This document shows, in pieces, positions 38,766 through 50,500 of a stretch of DNA of 64,000 nucleotides. The number at the start of each line of letters is the position of its first letter. Position 1 is the first letter of the stretch. The stretch is from positions 10,567,329-10,631,328 of the forward strand of contig NW_004624804.1 of assembly GCF_000247695.1 (NCBI RefSeq), read 5' to 3'. Under the pieces are notes generated by a model. That model did not search any database. It saw only the letters and a program-made list of their open reading frames with translations, and was not told the DNA's origin. Made by a program: the position numbers and the translations under genes. This stretch comes from Heterocephalus glaber. Taxonomy: Eukaryota; Chordata; Mammalia; Rodentia; Bathyergidae.

Positions 38766-38930
38766 AGGCACTGTGGTAAGCATATTCAAGAGGCTGTCCC
38801 TTTACTTAGCTTGCAAAATAACCCCTGTAAGGTGAGATATTATCATAATTTTATAGATGAGGAAACTAAAGCACAGAGAACACAATCAACTTGTGCAAGC
38901 TCACATAGTTGGCAAATGGTGCGGTTTCAC
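38766..38930 (-). mobile_element. MIR SINE remnant
   Basis: CCAGGCACTGTGGTAAGCAT and TTTTATAGATGAGGAAACTA. Confidence 0.75.
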
Positions 38931-39026
38931 AAGAGGCACCGTTTTTGAGTCATATTCCTTACATTCTTTGTGGAATGAGACGAAACCTTATTCCACAAAT
39001 AAAATAAATCATAAAAGTAAAGGCAG

Positions 39027-39114
39027 GGCCGGGGATTTAGCTCAGTGGTTCTGCTACCTACCTTGCAAGCACAAGGTCCCAAGTTCGATCCCCGGTACCA
39101 AAAAAAAAAAAAAG
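39027..39114 (+). mobile_element. ID-like SINE
   Basis: Flanked by AAGTAAAGGCA on both sides. Confidence 0.95.
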
Positions 39115-39146
39115 TAAAGGCAACTATGTAAACTCCTAGAGAAGAA

Positions 39147-39315
39147 GGCATTCACCTGTGATCCCAGCACTCTGAGGCTGAGGCAGGAGGATCACAAGTT
39201 TGAGCCCAGCCTGTACAACTTAACAGCTTGGTGAGACCATCTCAAAATTTAAAAAAATAAAAAAATGGGCTAGGAATGTAGCTCAGTGGAAAAGGCTTGG
39301 GTTCAATCCTCAGTA

Positions 39316-39354
<39 letters not shown>
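39147..39354 (+). mobile_element. B1-dID SINE with (AC)n tail
   Basis: A B1 part, an ID part (GAATGTAGCTCAGTGGAAAA), then about 18 AC units. Confidence 0.88.
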
Positions 39355-39356
<2 letters not shown>

Positions 39357-40526
39357 TGACTGAGGGGAAGGCAAGTGTCTCTGACTGAGTAAAAGGCTCA
39401 ATGCAGGGTGTCTGCAGGAGGTAACGTGGGAGAGGGGAGTTAGGGCATAACATGAAGAACATGAAGGATTTGAAGAAAGAACTGATAAGAGAGGAAAGAA
39501 AAAGTATTGGTGATTTTGTGATATGGTAAAGGGAATGATATTCCTTGAATGAAAATAAATCCATTATATGAATCCTCCAGGAAAAAATGCAAACTGTCAT
39601 GGACTCAGAACTAAGTTATGCCATACACTTAGGTTTGGGTTCTGCTTATGGCCATCACCTCAACCTCCACGGGGAGAATCCTTAGGGGCCCTTAAAGCAG
39701 GAGGCAGCTCTTTTCAGACGGAAGGAGAGGGCGGTGGCAAGAGCCAAACACTGCCTTCCATCTCGCAGGCTAGTGGAAGAGTAAAGGAATATGATATCCA
39801 CGGTTGCTGCATTTCCACATTTGAGAATCACTTTCTTTAATAAAAACAATGTGGGGAAGGAGAAAAAGTGGGAATTTTTTTCATCGTCTGCAGGGAGAAG
39901 CTAAATCCAGTACCTTTGTTCTACTCCTTTACTTACTGTGTACAAACAATAACTAGGAAAAGTATTCAACACACATATCAGGGGCCTCCTCTGGGGGCCA
40001 GACATGGTAATAAATGCAGAGTTCTCCTCCATCTCAATCTTTTTAGAGATTGTTTTACTTAGTGCCATTTTTTAGAGGTTATTTTTCTCCGGGCCATTAG
40101 AGATAAACCAACCGCCCGGGCTAAAAGGTGACCCTGTGACTGCTGCTATCCATTATGATCATGGTGTTTTCCCCAAAAGCCAAGGATGAGCCTCTGACAC
40201 AGCAATCTGCAACCCACATGCTGTCTGCACACAGAGCACTGTATAAGCAGAACTGAGCATGGGTGGGCATCTGAGCTGCCGCAGCTCCGTGGGAGAGTTG
40301 GGTTGTAAGACCATTCCATCAGCAGAGCAGGTGGAAGTTCTGCCATGTGAACTCAGACCCCAGAAAAACCAATGACATTCATCAGGCTAGAAATAAAAGA
40401 GGAACCAGCATCTTTCCTTGATGAAGTACCAGAGCTGGTTCAGATCTGATGGAACCTGTTCGCATCCAAAGGAGAACGATGTTGCCCTCGCCCCCCACAT
40501 AATTTAAGATGAGCACAAAAAATATT
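39355..40526. other. Intergenic, no feature seen
   Basis: Mixed unique sequence; nothing recognised. Confidence 0.5.
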
Positions 40527-40712
40527 TTTTTAGTGCTGGAGATTGAAGGCAGGGCCTTGTACATGCTGGGCTCGTGTTCTATCATTGAGCCCCCAATGCT
40601 TTTTTTGAGACAAGGTCTTGCTGAATTGCCCAGGTCGGCCTTGAATTTGCAATCCACCTGGCTCAGGCTCCCCAGTGGCTAGAACTACAGGTATTCACCA
40701 CCACACCTAAGC
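40527..40712 (-). mobile_element. B1-dID dimeric SINE
   Basis: An ID part, then TTTTGAGACAAGGTCTTGCT. Confidence 0.82.
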
Positions 40713-41412
40713 CAAGATGAGTGTAATCAATTGCAAAAAAGCTCTGATTTTTTTCATGAAGACAATTTCAATACTTTATTTTTTTTATCTTAATACTGTA
40801 ATGCCAATGATAAAATTGTTTTCAGAAAAACAATTAGGTCATTCCCACAATGTAATGTGTGTGCTGGCTTAATTTACCTACTGGCTAATGCATTACTATA
40901 TAAGTTGGAAGTGGTAGAGACACGGTTTAACCATGGCCAAGGCCATGACACCTTCCACACCATGTGAGACGCATCCTCTCTTCTGCCGTGCGCTCACTCC
41001 GGCGCACGCTCGAGGAGAGAGCCTGTACTCGCGTTTGCCCTTGCACCTCTTCTGGCCTCCTGGAGCCTCTTCGTCACAGACCCCTCACACAATTCAAGGA
41101 TCCTTTACAACAAAGATCAAAAGCATTGTTTGAACTACTACCATATGCATTACCTGCCAATCTTGCTTGATAAGATTGCAGAAGAAGCTACAGAATGGGG
41201 GAGTTTCCAAAAGATCCCATGTGGTCGGTACAGGGATCAACTGTTAAATGAAACACTGGCATAGGTTCAATCACCTCACACAACTACACATGTCTTATAC
41301 ACACATCACAGCTCACCTACGGGCCCCCAGAACAAGATCCTTTTAACTGGGCTTCTGCCACAGTACACTACTCTTAAACACAAAATAGTTTTAAAGAAAT
41401 TCCATTGTATAG
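40713..41412. other. Intergenic, no feature seen
   Basis: Includes a CpG-containing stretch at about 40970-41060 that I cannot assign. Confidence 0.5.
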
Positions 41413-41499
41413 GGCCGGGGGTTTAGCTCAGTGGTTCTGCCACCTGCCTCCCAAGTACAAGGTCCAGAGTTTGATCCCTGGTACCAAAAAAAAAAAATT
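41413..41499 (+). mobile_element. ID-like SINE
   Basis: Flanked by AATTCcATTGTATA/AATTCtATTGTATA. Confidence 0.94.
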
Positions 41500-41523
41500 C
41501 TATTGTATAAAAACCTATTATAT

Positions 41524-41682
41524 CCAGGTATGGTAGTGCACATCTATAATCCTTGCATTCGAGAGGTTGAGGCGGGAGGATTGCTGTGAGTTTGAGGCCA
41601 GCCTGGGCTATACAGTGAGTTCAAGGCCAGGCTGGACTACATAGTGAGACCGTCTCAACCCCTCCCAGGAAGAAAAAAAAAA
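41524..41682 (+). mobile_element. B1 SINE
   Basis: Full length with internal duplication. Confidence 0.92.
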
Positions 41683-41691
41683 CTATATAAA

Positions 41692-41890
41692 CTGGGTGTG
41701 CTATTGCACACCTGTAATCCTAGCACTCTGGGAGACTGAGGAAAGAGGATCAGAAGTTCAAGCCCAGCCTGGGCAATTTAAGGAGACCATGTCTCAAAAC
41801 TAAAAAAAAAAAAAAATTAAAAAGGGGGGGCTAGGGATGAAGTTCAGTCTGAGAACCCTGGGTTCAACTCCCTGTACCACACCCACACAC
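41692..41890 (+). mobile_element. B1-dID dimeric SINE
   Basis: A B1 part, A-rich linker and GATGAAGTTCAGTCTGAGAA. Confidence 0.85.
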
Positions 41891-42021
41891 AAATATAGCT
41901 ATGTGTATATAGAACAATGTATGTCTATGTCATATATTTCTTAATATTTTCATTCAGCTTTCCATGTCTTGTACATATATGCATCAGTGCTTTCCATCTT
42001 ACATTGTAAAACTCTGGAGCA

Positions 42022-42112
42022 GGACTGGAGATTTAGCTCAGTGGTTCTGGCGCCTGCCTCACAAGCTCAAGGTCCCGAGTTTGATTCCCAGCACCAAAAA
42101 AAAAAAAAGGGG
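42022..42112 (+). mobile_element. ID-like SINE
   Basis: Perfect flanks GTAAAACTCTGGAGCA. Confidence 0.95.
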
Positions 42113-42157
42113 GTAAAACTCTGGAGCATAGATGAACATAACATCCACAGTGTTCTT

Positions 42158-42308
42158 CTGTTTTTGTTTTTGAGACAAGGTCTCACTATGTAGTTCAGGC
42201 TGATTTTCAACTCACTATGTAGCCCAGGCTGGCCTTGAATTCACAGTGATCCTCCTGCCTCAGCCTCCAGGGTGCTAGAATTATAGGTGTGCACCACCAT
42301 GCCCAGGC
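42158..42308 (-). mobile_element. B1 SINE
   Basis: Flanked by CACAGtGTTCTT/CACAGcGTTCTT. Confidence 0.93.
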
Positions 42309-42349
42309 CCACAGCGTTCTTTACGGAGCACTTTAAAATAGTACACGCA

Positions 42350-42437
42350 GGGCCAGGGATTTAGCTCAGTGGTTCCGCTGCCTGCCTTGCAAGTGGAAGG
42401 ACCTGAGTTTGGTCCCTGGTACCAAAAAAAAAAAAAA
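42350..42437 (+). mobile_element. ID-like SINE
   Basis: Flanked by AATAGTACAcGCA/AATAGTACAtGCA. Confidence 0.94.
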
Positions 42438-42536
42438 TAGTACATGCAATTGGACACTTATACATATTTTCTGTTTTCTGATATGATGATGATAATAGAA
42501 TCATGATCTAATGGGTAAGATACTAGCTTGGTGGGG

Positions 42537-42721
42537 TTTTTTTGTTTTGTTCTTTGGGGTTTTTGTTTGTTTTTGTTTTGGGGACAGGGTCTTGCTATGT
42601 AGTTGAGGTCAGCCTGGAACTCACTATGTAGGCCAGGCTGGCCTCAAACTCACAGCGACCCTCCTGCCTCAGCCTCCTGAGTGCTAGGATTACAGGTGCA
42701 CAGCACCACCATGCCTGGCTG
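42537..42721 (-). mobile_element. B1 SINE
   Basis: T/G-rich tail then GGGGACAGGGTCTTGCTATG. Confidence 0.92.
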
Positions 42722-43499
42722 AGAGGCTGAGATACTGCTAACCAAGGGAAGAGGAGGATAATTAAGAGCCACCTATAACCAGTCTTTCTGGGACACCGTC
42801 TGCCTTTGGCAAAAGGCCTGCTGAATACCATCCCCACACCTATGTGACTTTAGTACCATCATAGTCTGCCTTCGCAACCGCAATGAAGAAAACTCAACCC
42901 CAGCAGAACCTGAGACGGCCACCCTGAACTTCTGCCCCAGCCCCTCCTGATGTGTGAGCCTTCCAGACATCCCTCAGATCTATTGTCTAACCTCTTTGTT
43001 AGAGTTGAGGAAACCAGGTCCTGTGGTTGACTGAGTTTGACCCCTAGGCTGAGACCGGTGCTAGTCCAAAGCCTCATTTCTAGTGTTGCCATGGAAACGG
43101 GCCCCTTCCTCTCCCCACAGCACACTCTGGCTCTCTGCCTCCCTGTGGCACTTATTCCTGAGTGCACCAGAAGCCCAGACATCTCTCCGCGCTCTTTTCT
43201 AGACCCGCATCTGCCTTTGGCCGGTGTTGGAGAAGTCAGAACACTGTCCCACGGGGTGGTGTTCTACTAGTACTCTTCCTAACTCCCTCTGTTACAAAAA
43301 GGATTTTCAGGAGGGAAAAAAGAGAGATTTTTCAGGGCCACGTCCAAAGTGGTGAGCAAATAGACCCGGATGCTGGGCTACAACTTGTGTTCCACCATCC
43401 AGCCCAGGATTGCCTTGAGCCACTTCACCTGCACACACTGTCCAGTCAGAACGTGGGGAGCCTAGCTGAATCACGTACCTCGCTCCCTCCTACCCTGTG
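42722..43499. other. Upstream flank of MAP1A, no gene seen
   Basis: Rising GC content toward the CpG island; nothing recognised. Confidence 0.5.
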
Positions 43500-44199
43500 T
43501 CACCCCAAAATGCAAGGCCAACAGATGGGGCCTGCCGGAGCCGGGCCTGCTGGAGCCTAGGCCTGAGGACAGGCACACGCAGAATGACTCGGCGTCTTAG
43601 GGAGAAGAGGCTGGGACAGGGCGGGGGGGAAACCCGTGCTGCCGGACGGCACTCAGAGCACATTCGGCGCTGGCCGCTGGCCTCCTCGGCTCTCTCCCGT
43701 GCTCTGGCTTCTGCTGTGGAACTGCCCCCTCTTCCTGGCTCCGACACTGGCCCTCTGTTGCGAGGATTCCCAGGCTCAGCAGTGACGGCCTCCTAGGCGC
43801 CTCATCTCGCCAGTCACCTCGCCAGCCCGGCTTTTTCCTCAAGTCCCCTGGCTGCAGTCTGCGCTCGCTGTGCTCGCAGGGATGGAGAGGAGCCAGCGCT
43901 GTCTTCGGGTGACAACTCCAGGGACTCGGAGGGCCAGAAGGTCATTCCGTCCCCTCCGGGACTGGGACTGCGCAGCCTCCCAGAGCACAGGAGAGCCTGG
44001 GACAAGGGCAGGGACACCGAGGCTGGCACGGGACCTCGGTGGCCTCATGACAGAGGAAAAGAGTAGCGCCGGACGGGCGCACAGGCGCGGAGGAGATCGA
44101 CAGGGACAAGATTGGTCCCCGCCCGCGACCGCGCCGCTGGAGGACGCGGCCTGAGAGGAGCCGCGGCTGTGGCTCCAACGGGCACCCCCGGAAGCTGCG

Positions 44200-44343
44200 G
44201 CCTATGCGGCCCCGCCCCTTGGGGCCCCGGCCCCACCCCCTGACGGGCAGCGGCCAATGAGAGCCCCCCACCCCGGCCTTTAAGAGCCCCGCGCGCTCTA
44301 CCCGCTGCGGATGCCGCCAGCCTAGCTCTCGGCCGCGGTTTCT
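44200..44343 (+). promoter_or_regulatory. MAP1A: MAP1A upstream promoter (long isoform)
   Basis: A GC box (CCCCGCCCC, ~44209), a CCAAT motif (44254-44258) and a TATA-like TTTAAGA (44279-44285) lie in proper order just before the first ATG. The start of transcription is probably near 44310. Confidence 0.65.
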
Positions 44344-44385
44344 ATGGAGACCGAAGCCGGGCCCTCGCGGCCTCGCGGCGTTGCC

Positions 44386-44581
44386 ATGGAGACGGCGCCG
44401 GGGATGGGGCTCGGAAGCCCGGGCTCTCCGACGGCTCAGAACCCCGCGGAGCCGCGGTGCGAGACTCTAGCCGAAGTGGCAGCGGCCCGCTGGGACCCGA
44501 GGAAGCATTCTTTGCTCATCGCGATCGGCGACATCGGGACCGAGAGCCAGCTGAGGGCTGTGCAGGCCCACCTAGAGCAAG
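44386..44581 (+). CDS. MAP1A: MAP1A exon 1 (long isoform start)
   Basis: Encodes METAPGMGLGSPGSP... through KHSLLIAIGDIGTESQLRAV. The alternative in-frame ATG is at 44344. The donor is CAAG|GTGAGC. Confidence 0.9.
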
Positions 44582-47500
44582 GTGAGCCGCCGACTGGCTG
44601 CACCGCAGCACCTACGTCTCCAGCCTCTCCGCCATCTGCATGCACCTCCCGGCGTGCACGTCTGCATCCTCCATCGGGTGCCACTTGTGTCTTCCCTGCC
44701 ACGTGTCCGCCTTCAACCTGCCTCCCCATTCTTCCCGCACCCCGTGGCGTTCCGCAGGCTCCTGGGGCAAGGGAGCGCCGTGCAGCACGTGGGGCCGCTC
44801 TGGTACTCCCCTCTCCCGCAGGGTCTCCGCACTGCCCTTCTCCAGATGTCCTGAAAGTCCTCACCATCCCGTGGAGAGTCCCTGTCCCTACCTTAGGGTT
44901 TCTTCTTCGGAGTCCCTGATACCGGCACAGGGTGCTTTTTGAATGCACAGAACAAATCTCAAATCTCTGAATGCTGGCAGCCAGCTGAGGAGAGTGACCT
45001 TCGTGGCTCCAGCCCTTCAGTCCTCATCTCCTGACCCTGTGCCTGTGCCGCAGTGCTGCGGAGCCGCCTGCGGGTGGAAGCAAGCCGTGGAGGGGTAGAG
45101 GCCAGGATCGGGACAGAGAGGAGAATCTGGAATCTTAACCGTAGGAACCAGCTGAAGGCAGCCCCCAGTATCTGGAAATAGGCCCTGGGGTGTCACTTGG
45201 ACCCCAACTGGGAGATCTTGCAAGAAAATTGCCACTGACAAACTCATTAATGACAAGTTTACTCTCAACTCTGTCCTTTCCAGCTCAGGCAGGAGAAGAA
45301 AAGGCGCAGGGTAGGAGGTAGATGAAGTCTTAGACACCTTTCTTAAAGACATCAATGATGCTGGTCATGGCAGCTGTTCTTATCTCCTCCTCCTTCCCCC
45401 TTCTGTGAGCTTGAAAGTGCTCCCTACAATCCTGGCCTCCCGACTTTATCTAGAGTCCTCTTTGTTTCTTTTTCTCTCACAGGGATTCTCTCCTGGAACA
45501 TTGACTTATCATCTTTTGACTTGAACCAGCAGCTGAGACTCTTCATCACTCGGCACCTAGCTCACTTCTCAGAGGTCAAAGGTTAGGACTAGCGGCATTT
45601 ATCTCAGTCCTCTGGGTGAGGGCTGGTCCTAAAAGAGCTCAGGTCTGTGGCAGAACTGGCCTTGTGGGAGGTTTGAGTGGGGTAAAGGGAGGGACAACTC
45701 CCTGATGGGAAGGTCTCCGAGCTGTGCTGCACAGTCATGCCTCCATACTCAGCACACTTTGCACACACATGGTGTGATGGTGGAGGACACCTGGAGAACA
45801 CAATTTCCCCAGGAAGAGGGCTGGTTTTGGACAGCTGTTGGCATGCACTAAGGAAATGAGGTCCTGCTTTTGACTGGTCAGTCACCTCCCTGCTGTACTC
45901 TTTGTTTGTGTTCCTCTTTCCGCATACCCCAGCCTCCCTGCTTCCATTTCTAGAGACTCCAGACCATCCCATGCACCTTCCTAGTCCTTTGCTTAGCATA
46001 GCCCACCTGCAAGATTCAGGGTTCCTGTTTCCTCCTTTGGCTTAGCCGACAGATCTCTAGAGCAAAGCAGAATCCTGGTACCAAGCTGGGTGCAGTGGCA
46101 CATGCCTGCAGTCCCAGCTACTCTGGGAGGCCAAGGCAGAAGGATCACAAGTTTGGGACCACCCTTGGCAACTTAGCAAGACCCTATCTCAAAAAAAAGG
46201 TGGGGGCCCGGAGTATAGCTTAATGACAAAGTGCTTGCCTAGCATGTTAGAGGTCCTGGGTTCCATCCCCAGAAAGGACAGAGTTTCCTGGATTCAATGC
46301 TGCAAGAACCAGTTGCACTGAGGTTTGGCTCTGAGATGGAAGCTCATGGAATGCAGTTTCCCATTCTGCTGGGTGGGAGAAACTGGTCAGAAATTTGAGA
46401 AAAGATTTTAGGATCTGTCATTCCATGACATGTCTGTGGGGAGCTGCAGAATGTCCTATATCCCATGATAAAAGTGCCAGGCATCTGGTCATGTTATGGG
46501 TAAATGTTGATGTGCCAATCCATGCAGCTTTATTGAATATAAAATCCAGGTGGCGCAAGAGCCACTGCCACCAAATAACTGAATTCATACGAATAATTCT
46601 CAATTATCAAGTGTGGTAGATACTTCCTATTCCTCCTGCCAGATTATTGGTAATTTCTTGATCACTGACTGCTCTAAAGAGCTTCTGGAAAGTTGGAAAG
46701 AACAAGGCTAATATGACTAAGTTTCATTGCACTGGGAATACAGACAGCAATTTTTAAAATGTGAGGGTGGCATCTTTACAGCACAACTGGCTTTCTGCAG
46801 TTAGCCACTCTTTTGAGACTGCTTTCTTCTTAGAATTACTAATGTCATGGTTTCTTTCATTATCCCTGATGCCTGAAAATCGACAGTTTTACCACTTAGT
46901 ATTCTTAACACTTTAGTGCAAGATTGGGGAAGGGGATGACACAGGATTAAATTAATGACTCAATTGAAATTCGAAGACTATTTGCTGATATTGATAATTT
47001 ATGGTGAATTCTCTAACTTCGTCCAATTGGCCGCAGAGATTTGAGAGTAGGGTCTTTTCTGGACTGATGTAAGAAGTGAAGAGAATTTAAAACAAAGTAC
47101 AGGGCCATTCTTTAGATTAAGATGAAGGGGTGCTGGGAAGAGGCTGGCTGGGAGATGCATAATTACTCTCAAGCTCTCCTCAGAAACAGGCACGGCTATA
47201 AAAGCAGCTGCTAGACCTTTTCTTTCTTTTTTTGGTACCGGGGAGCGAACTCGGGTCCTTGCGCTTGCACAGCAGGCGGCGAAACCACTGAGCTACATCC
47301 CCGGTCCTGCTAGACCTTTTCAATCAAAGTATTTTGCTATGATGTCTTTAAAGGTCTTAGGACCATACACCTAAGATCAGGACTTACTTCAGTATACTGA
47401 ATTTTTTTTAGGTGTGGACATTTTCGCGGTGGCCCATCTTTGTCCCTTGGAGAGTAGTGGAGAATTTCCTGGAAAAAACCACACAGCTGAAGACTGCCAC

Positions 47501-50500
47501 AGCCCCACCCCTGCTGGCTCCTCGTTCAGCTGTCCCCACAAACAACAGTCAGCCCAGAGCAGCTGCAGACGCTGCCCCTCCCTCCAGGCTCCCTCCAGGG
47601 GGGAGGCCCGGGGAGCCTGGAGGCTGGGACTGGTTCAAGGAGGTGGCTAGTTCTCCACGACCTGACCCTTTCTCCTGCCCTGAAAGCTGGACCACCATCC
47701 CTGTCCTCAAGCCCTGGGCCAAAATGAGGAGAAAGGGAACAAAAATGTATCCGACAAGGACAGGAAGTGTGCAGTTGGCCCTAGCACCGCCCTCCACTTT
47801 CACCCACCCATCCTTGGGAAAGAAGGGACCCTCTGATCCCACCGCGGTCGCTGGCCCAGCTCCTCCTAGTGGTCGAGTCTGGTAAAGCTTTCCACGGTGG
47901 CTTTCGCACTAGGTTAACCCCACCAGTGATGTAGGGACTTCCTTGGCCAATCCTAGGGAAAAGTCTGGCATTTCCTAGCTAGAATTCTGATACAGACTGA
48001 GAAAGAATTGGGGACAACAGAAAGCTGAGTCTGGGGCCTGGCAGTGGCTCAGTGGTTTGGCGCCCGCTTTAGCAGGCATGAAGATCTGGGTTCAATCCCC
48101 AGGATGGCGAAAAGAAAAAAGGAAAACTGAGTTTCAATAAAACTCATACTTCTACTATCAAGCACCTATAGAAAAGGGAAGATTGCTATTTTAAGACTCC
48201 AAAAACACAGGCTGAGGCACCATTTGAAGCCTTCAGACTGTTAAGAGTGTTGTGGTGAGGAAAGGACTGTTCTGTTACTTCCACCACCACGGAGCCATCC
48301 CGAATTAAACAGCTCCCTGGCTCCTGAGTCTGAGGTTTCGCACGGCTGCCCGAAATAGAAAAGCAGGCGCATGAATAGAACTTCGAGTCTCCATTTCAGA
48401 TCTAGCTGAGAGCTCGGGGGCTCAGAATTGGATTTAGAATTCCCCAGATCACCAACTGAACTCTGAAGTCTTCCACAAAAGGGACACTTTCCGTCTTCCG
48501 TACCTTTCAAGTTCAGGATCCTAAGAATGAGGGAGCACTTTTTCATCTTTTATGCCACTCAATCCTCACCACATTACTGAAGGATGATACTAACATTGTA
48601 GGGGACAGGGGAAGGGGACGGTACCAGAACCTCTGCAGTGAGTCCTGGTCTCCTGCGAGCCACGGCAGCCCACGGCGAATGACAGGAAAGGTAGACAAAT
48701 GAGACTGAGAAGAAGCTGAGCTTTGGGTCTGATCAGTGCTCTCTGGGCAGCAAAGACAAAAGCCCCCGAGCTTGCAGCACCTTTTATTCAGTACTCGGGG
48801 AAACAGGTGTAACAAGTGAAAATGCAAAGTTCAGTACTTTACTTTGGGATAAACAAGGTGTAAAAAGACTAGGGGGCAGTGGAAATCTAAGAACAATGAG
48901 GAACTATGCAGATGAAGATTTGGTTCCTCCCTGGCGTCTCCCTCAGGTGTGGTCTTGTCCTGGAGATGACAGCATCCAGGGATCACTGAGGTCTCAGTTG
49001 TGACCAGAGGCCAAAATGCAATTATGTCTGGAATGTCGTAGCTGCCCTGTAGGCAGGAGAACTAGGCCTACTCAGATGATTTTTCCCTAGAATTATGTAG
49101 CATTGCTCCCAACATAACATCATACTCATCTTACAGTTCAGGAAGCTCTGAGAGGGGGAGTGGCTGGTTTAGCTGCATGACTGGTAAAATGATGTGGTCA
49201 GGTCTCAACTCCAGGCTTTTTTTTTTTGAGACAGGGTCTCACTATGTAGCCCAGGCTGGCCTCAAACTCATGTTGATTCTCCTGCCTCAGCCTCCCAAGT
49301 TCTGGGATTACAGGTGTGTGCCACCCACCTGGCAGTCCAGGGCTTTTGACTTCACTTTGTGCTGAGCTCAAGCCTCTCTCTCGCCTTTGGGGTCTCACCC
49401 TTCCATCTCAGCAGAACCTAGGCACACAGCAGGTTGACTGGTCATTGTGAGTGGATTGACAGGGTGAAGGCTGAAGGAGAGTACCACTGTGAGTGGGAAC
49501 CAGGCCGAGATGTGGCCCTTGAGGGTAGCAGCTGAGAATAGAGGTGGGCTCTGCACTGAGCTGAAGCCTTTTGTTCTCAAACCAAATGTCTATTCGTCTT
49601 TCCCTCCTAAGACTCCAGAAAGCCCTAGAAAGCAGAGAGGAGATGGAGGGCTTGAGATGGGAGGAAATAGGAAATATGAGGTTGCAGAAGGGAGGTGTTT
49701 CCCTTTTGCGATGCTCAGAAAATCGGCCTGCTTTGCACTGTGTCTCTGCAGATGGCCTCTCCTAACCAAATGCGGCTGTTGCCATGTTACTGTTTTGCAT
49801 CCCCGGATCTGAGCAAAGATCCCCCCCCCCACCCTGTGCTGGTGACTCAGCTCCTCCTGTCCTCGGCTGCAGTCAAGGGAGGATGGGAGATGCTAGAACA
49901 GAGACCATTTTGGCTTCTCTGACCTTCAAAGGGAGCTCTTGGCAGCCGGAGCAAGGGTGGGGCCGGTGCCGGGTGTGAGTGGGTAGAAGTCACTGCGCCA
50001 GGTCCTAGGAGCTGGCCAGGGTGGGGAGGTCAGTGGGAAGAGGCAGCAGGGGCACGCCCACTGGGAGTGAGCTCCCCTGGGAGGAGTGCTGGAGCTGTCC
50101 AGGTCCTGCGATGCTTCACTGTCTGTGACAGAGGTAGATACCAAGTCCACATGGTGAGACAGAGACAGCAGACACTTAGAAAGTTACCTCCAGGCAAGGA
50201 GAGAACCCCTACAATTACTCCAAGATTACTATTTAATCTAAAGGGTACTTTAAGCTACATCTAATAATTCACTCCCAGTAAGAAAACCTTTCTTCAGTCT
50301 GGAGTCCTGGTGATTCCTCTAAGTCCTTGTTAACTCCTTCATTGAAAGGCAGGAAGTTCCCTACCCTTTAGACACTACTTTCTCGCACCCAGCCTAAGAA
50401 TTTTGGTTGCTGTGCTGCATTGGGAGAGGCCTGCATGGGGCTCCCGGGCCCCTATGTGCTACCTTGTGGTCAGACTGTGTCTATTCACAATTCCAAATGG

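Larger units (their letters stand above)
43500..44650. promoter_or_regulatory. MAP1A: CpG island around MAP1A exon 1
   Basis: CpG-dense and GC-rich across the promoter and first exon. Open frames here on both strands are a consequence of base composition. Confidence 0.75.

Noticed and set aside
40920..41170. CpG-containing stretch with short frames, considered as a promoter or retrocopy
   Set aside because: Too short and no gene resemblance; left as unassigned intergenic sequence.
43490..44271. Overlapping open frames upstream of MAP1A exon 1
   Set aside because: CpG-island shadows with no splice or family support.
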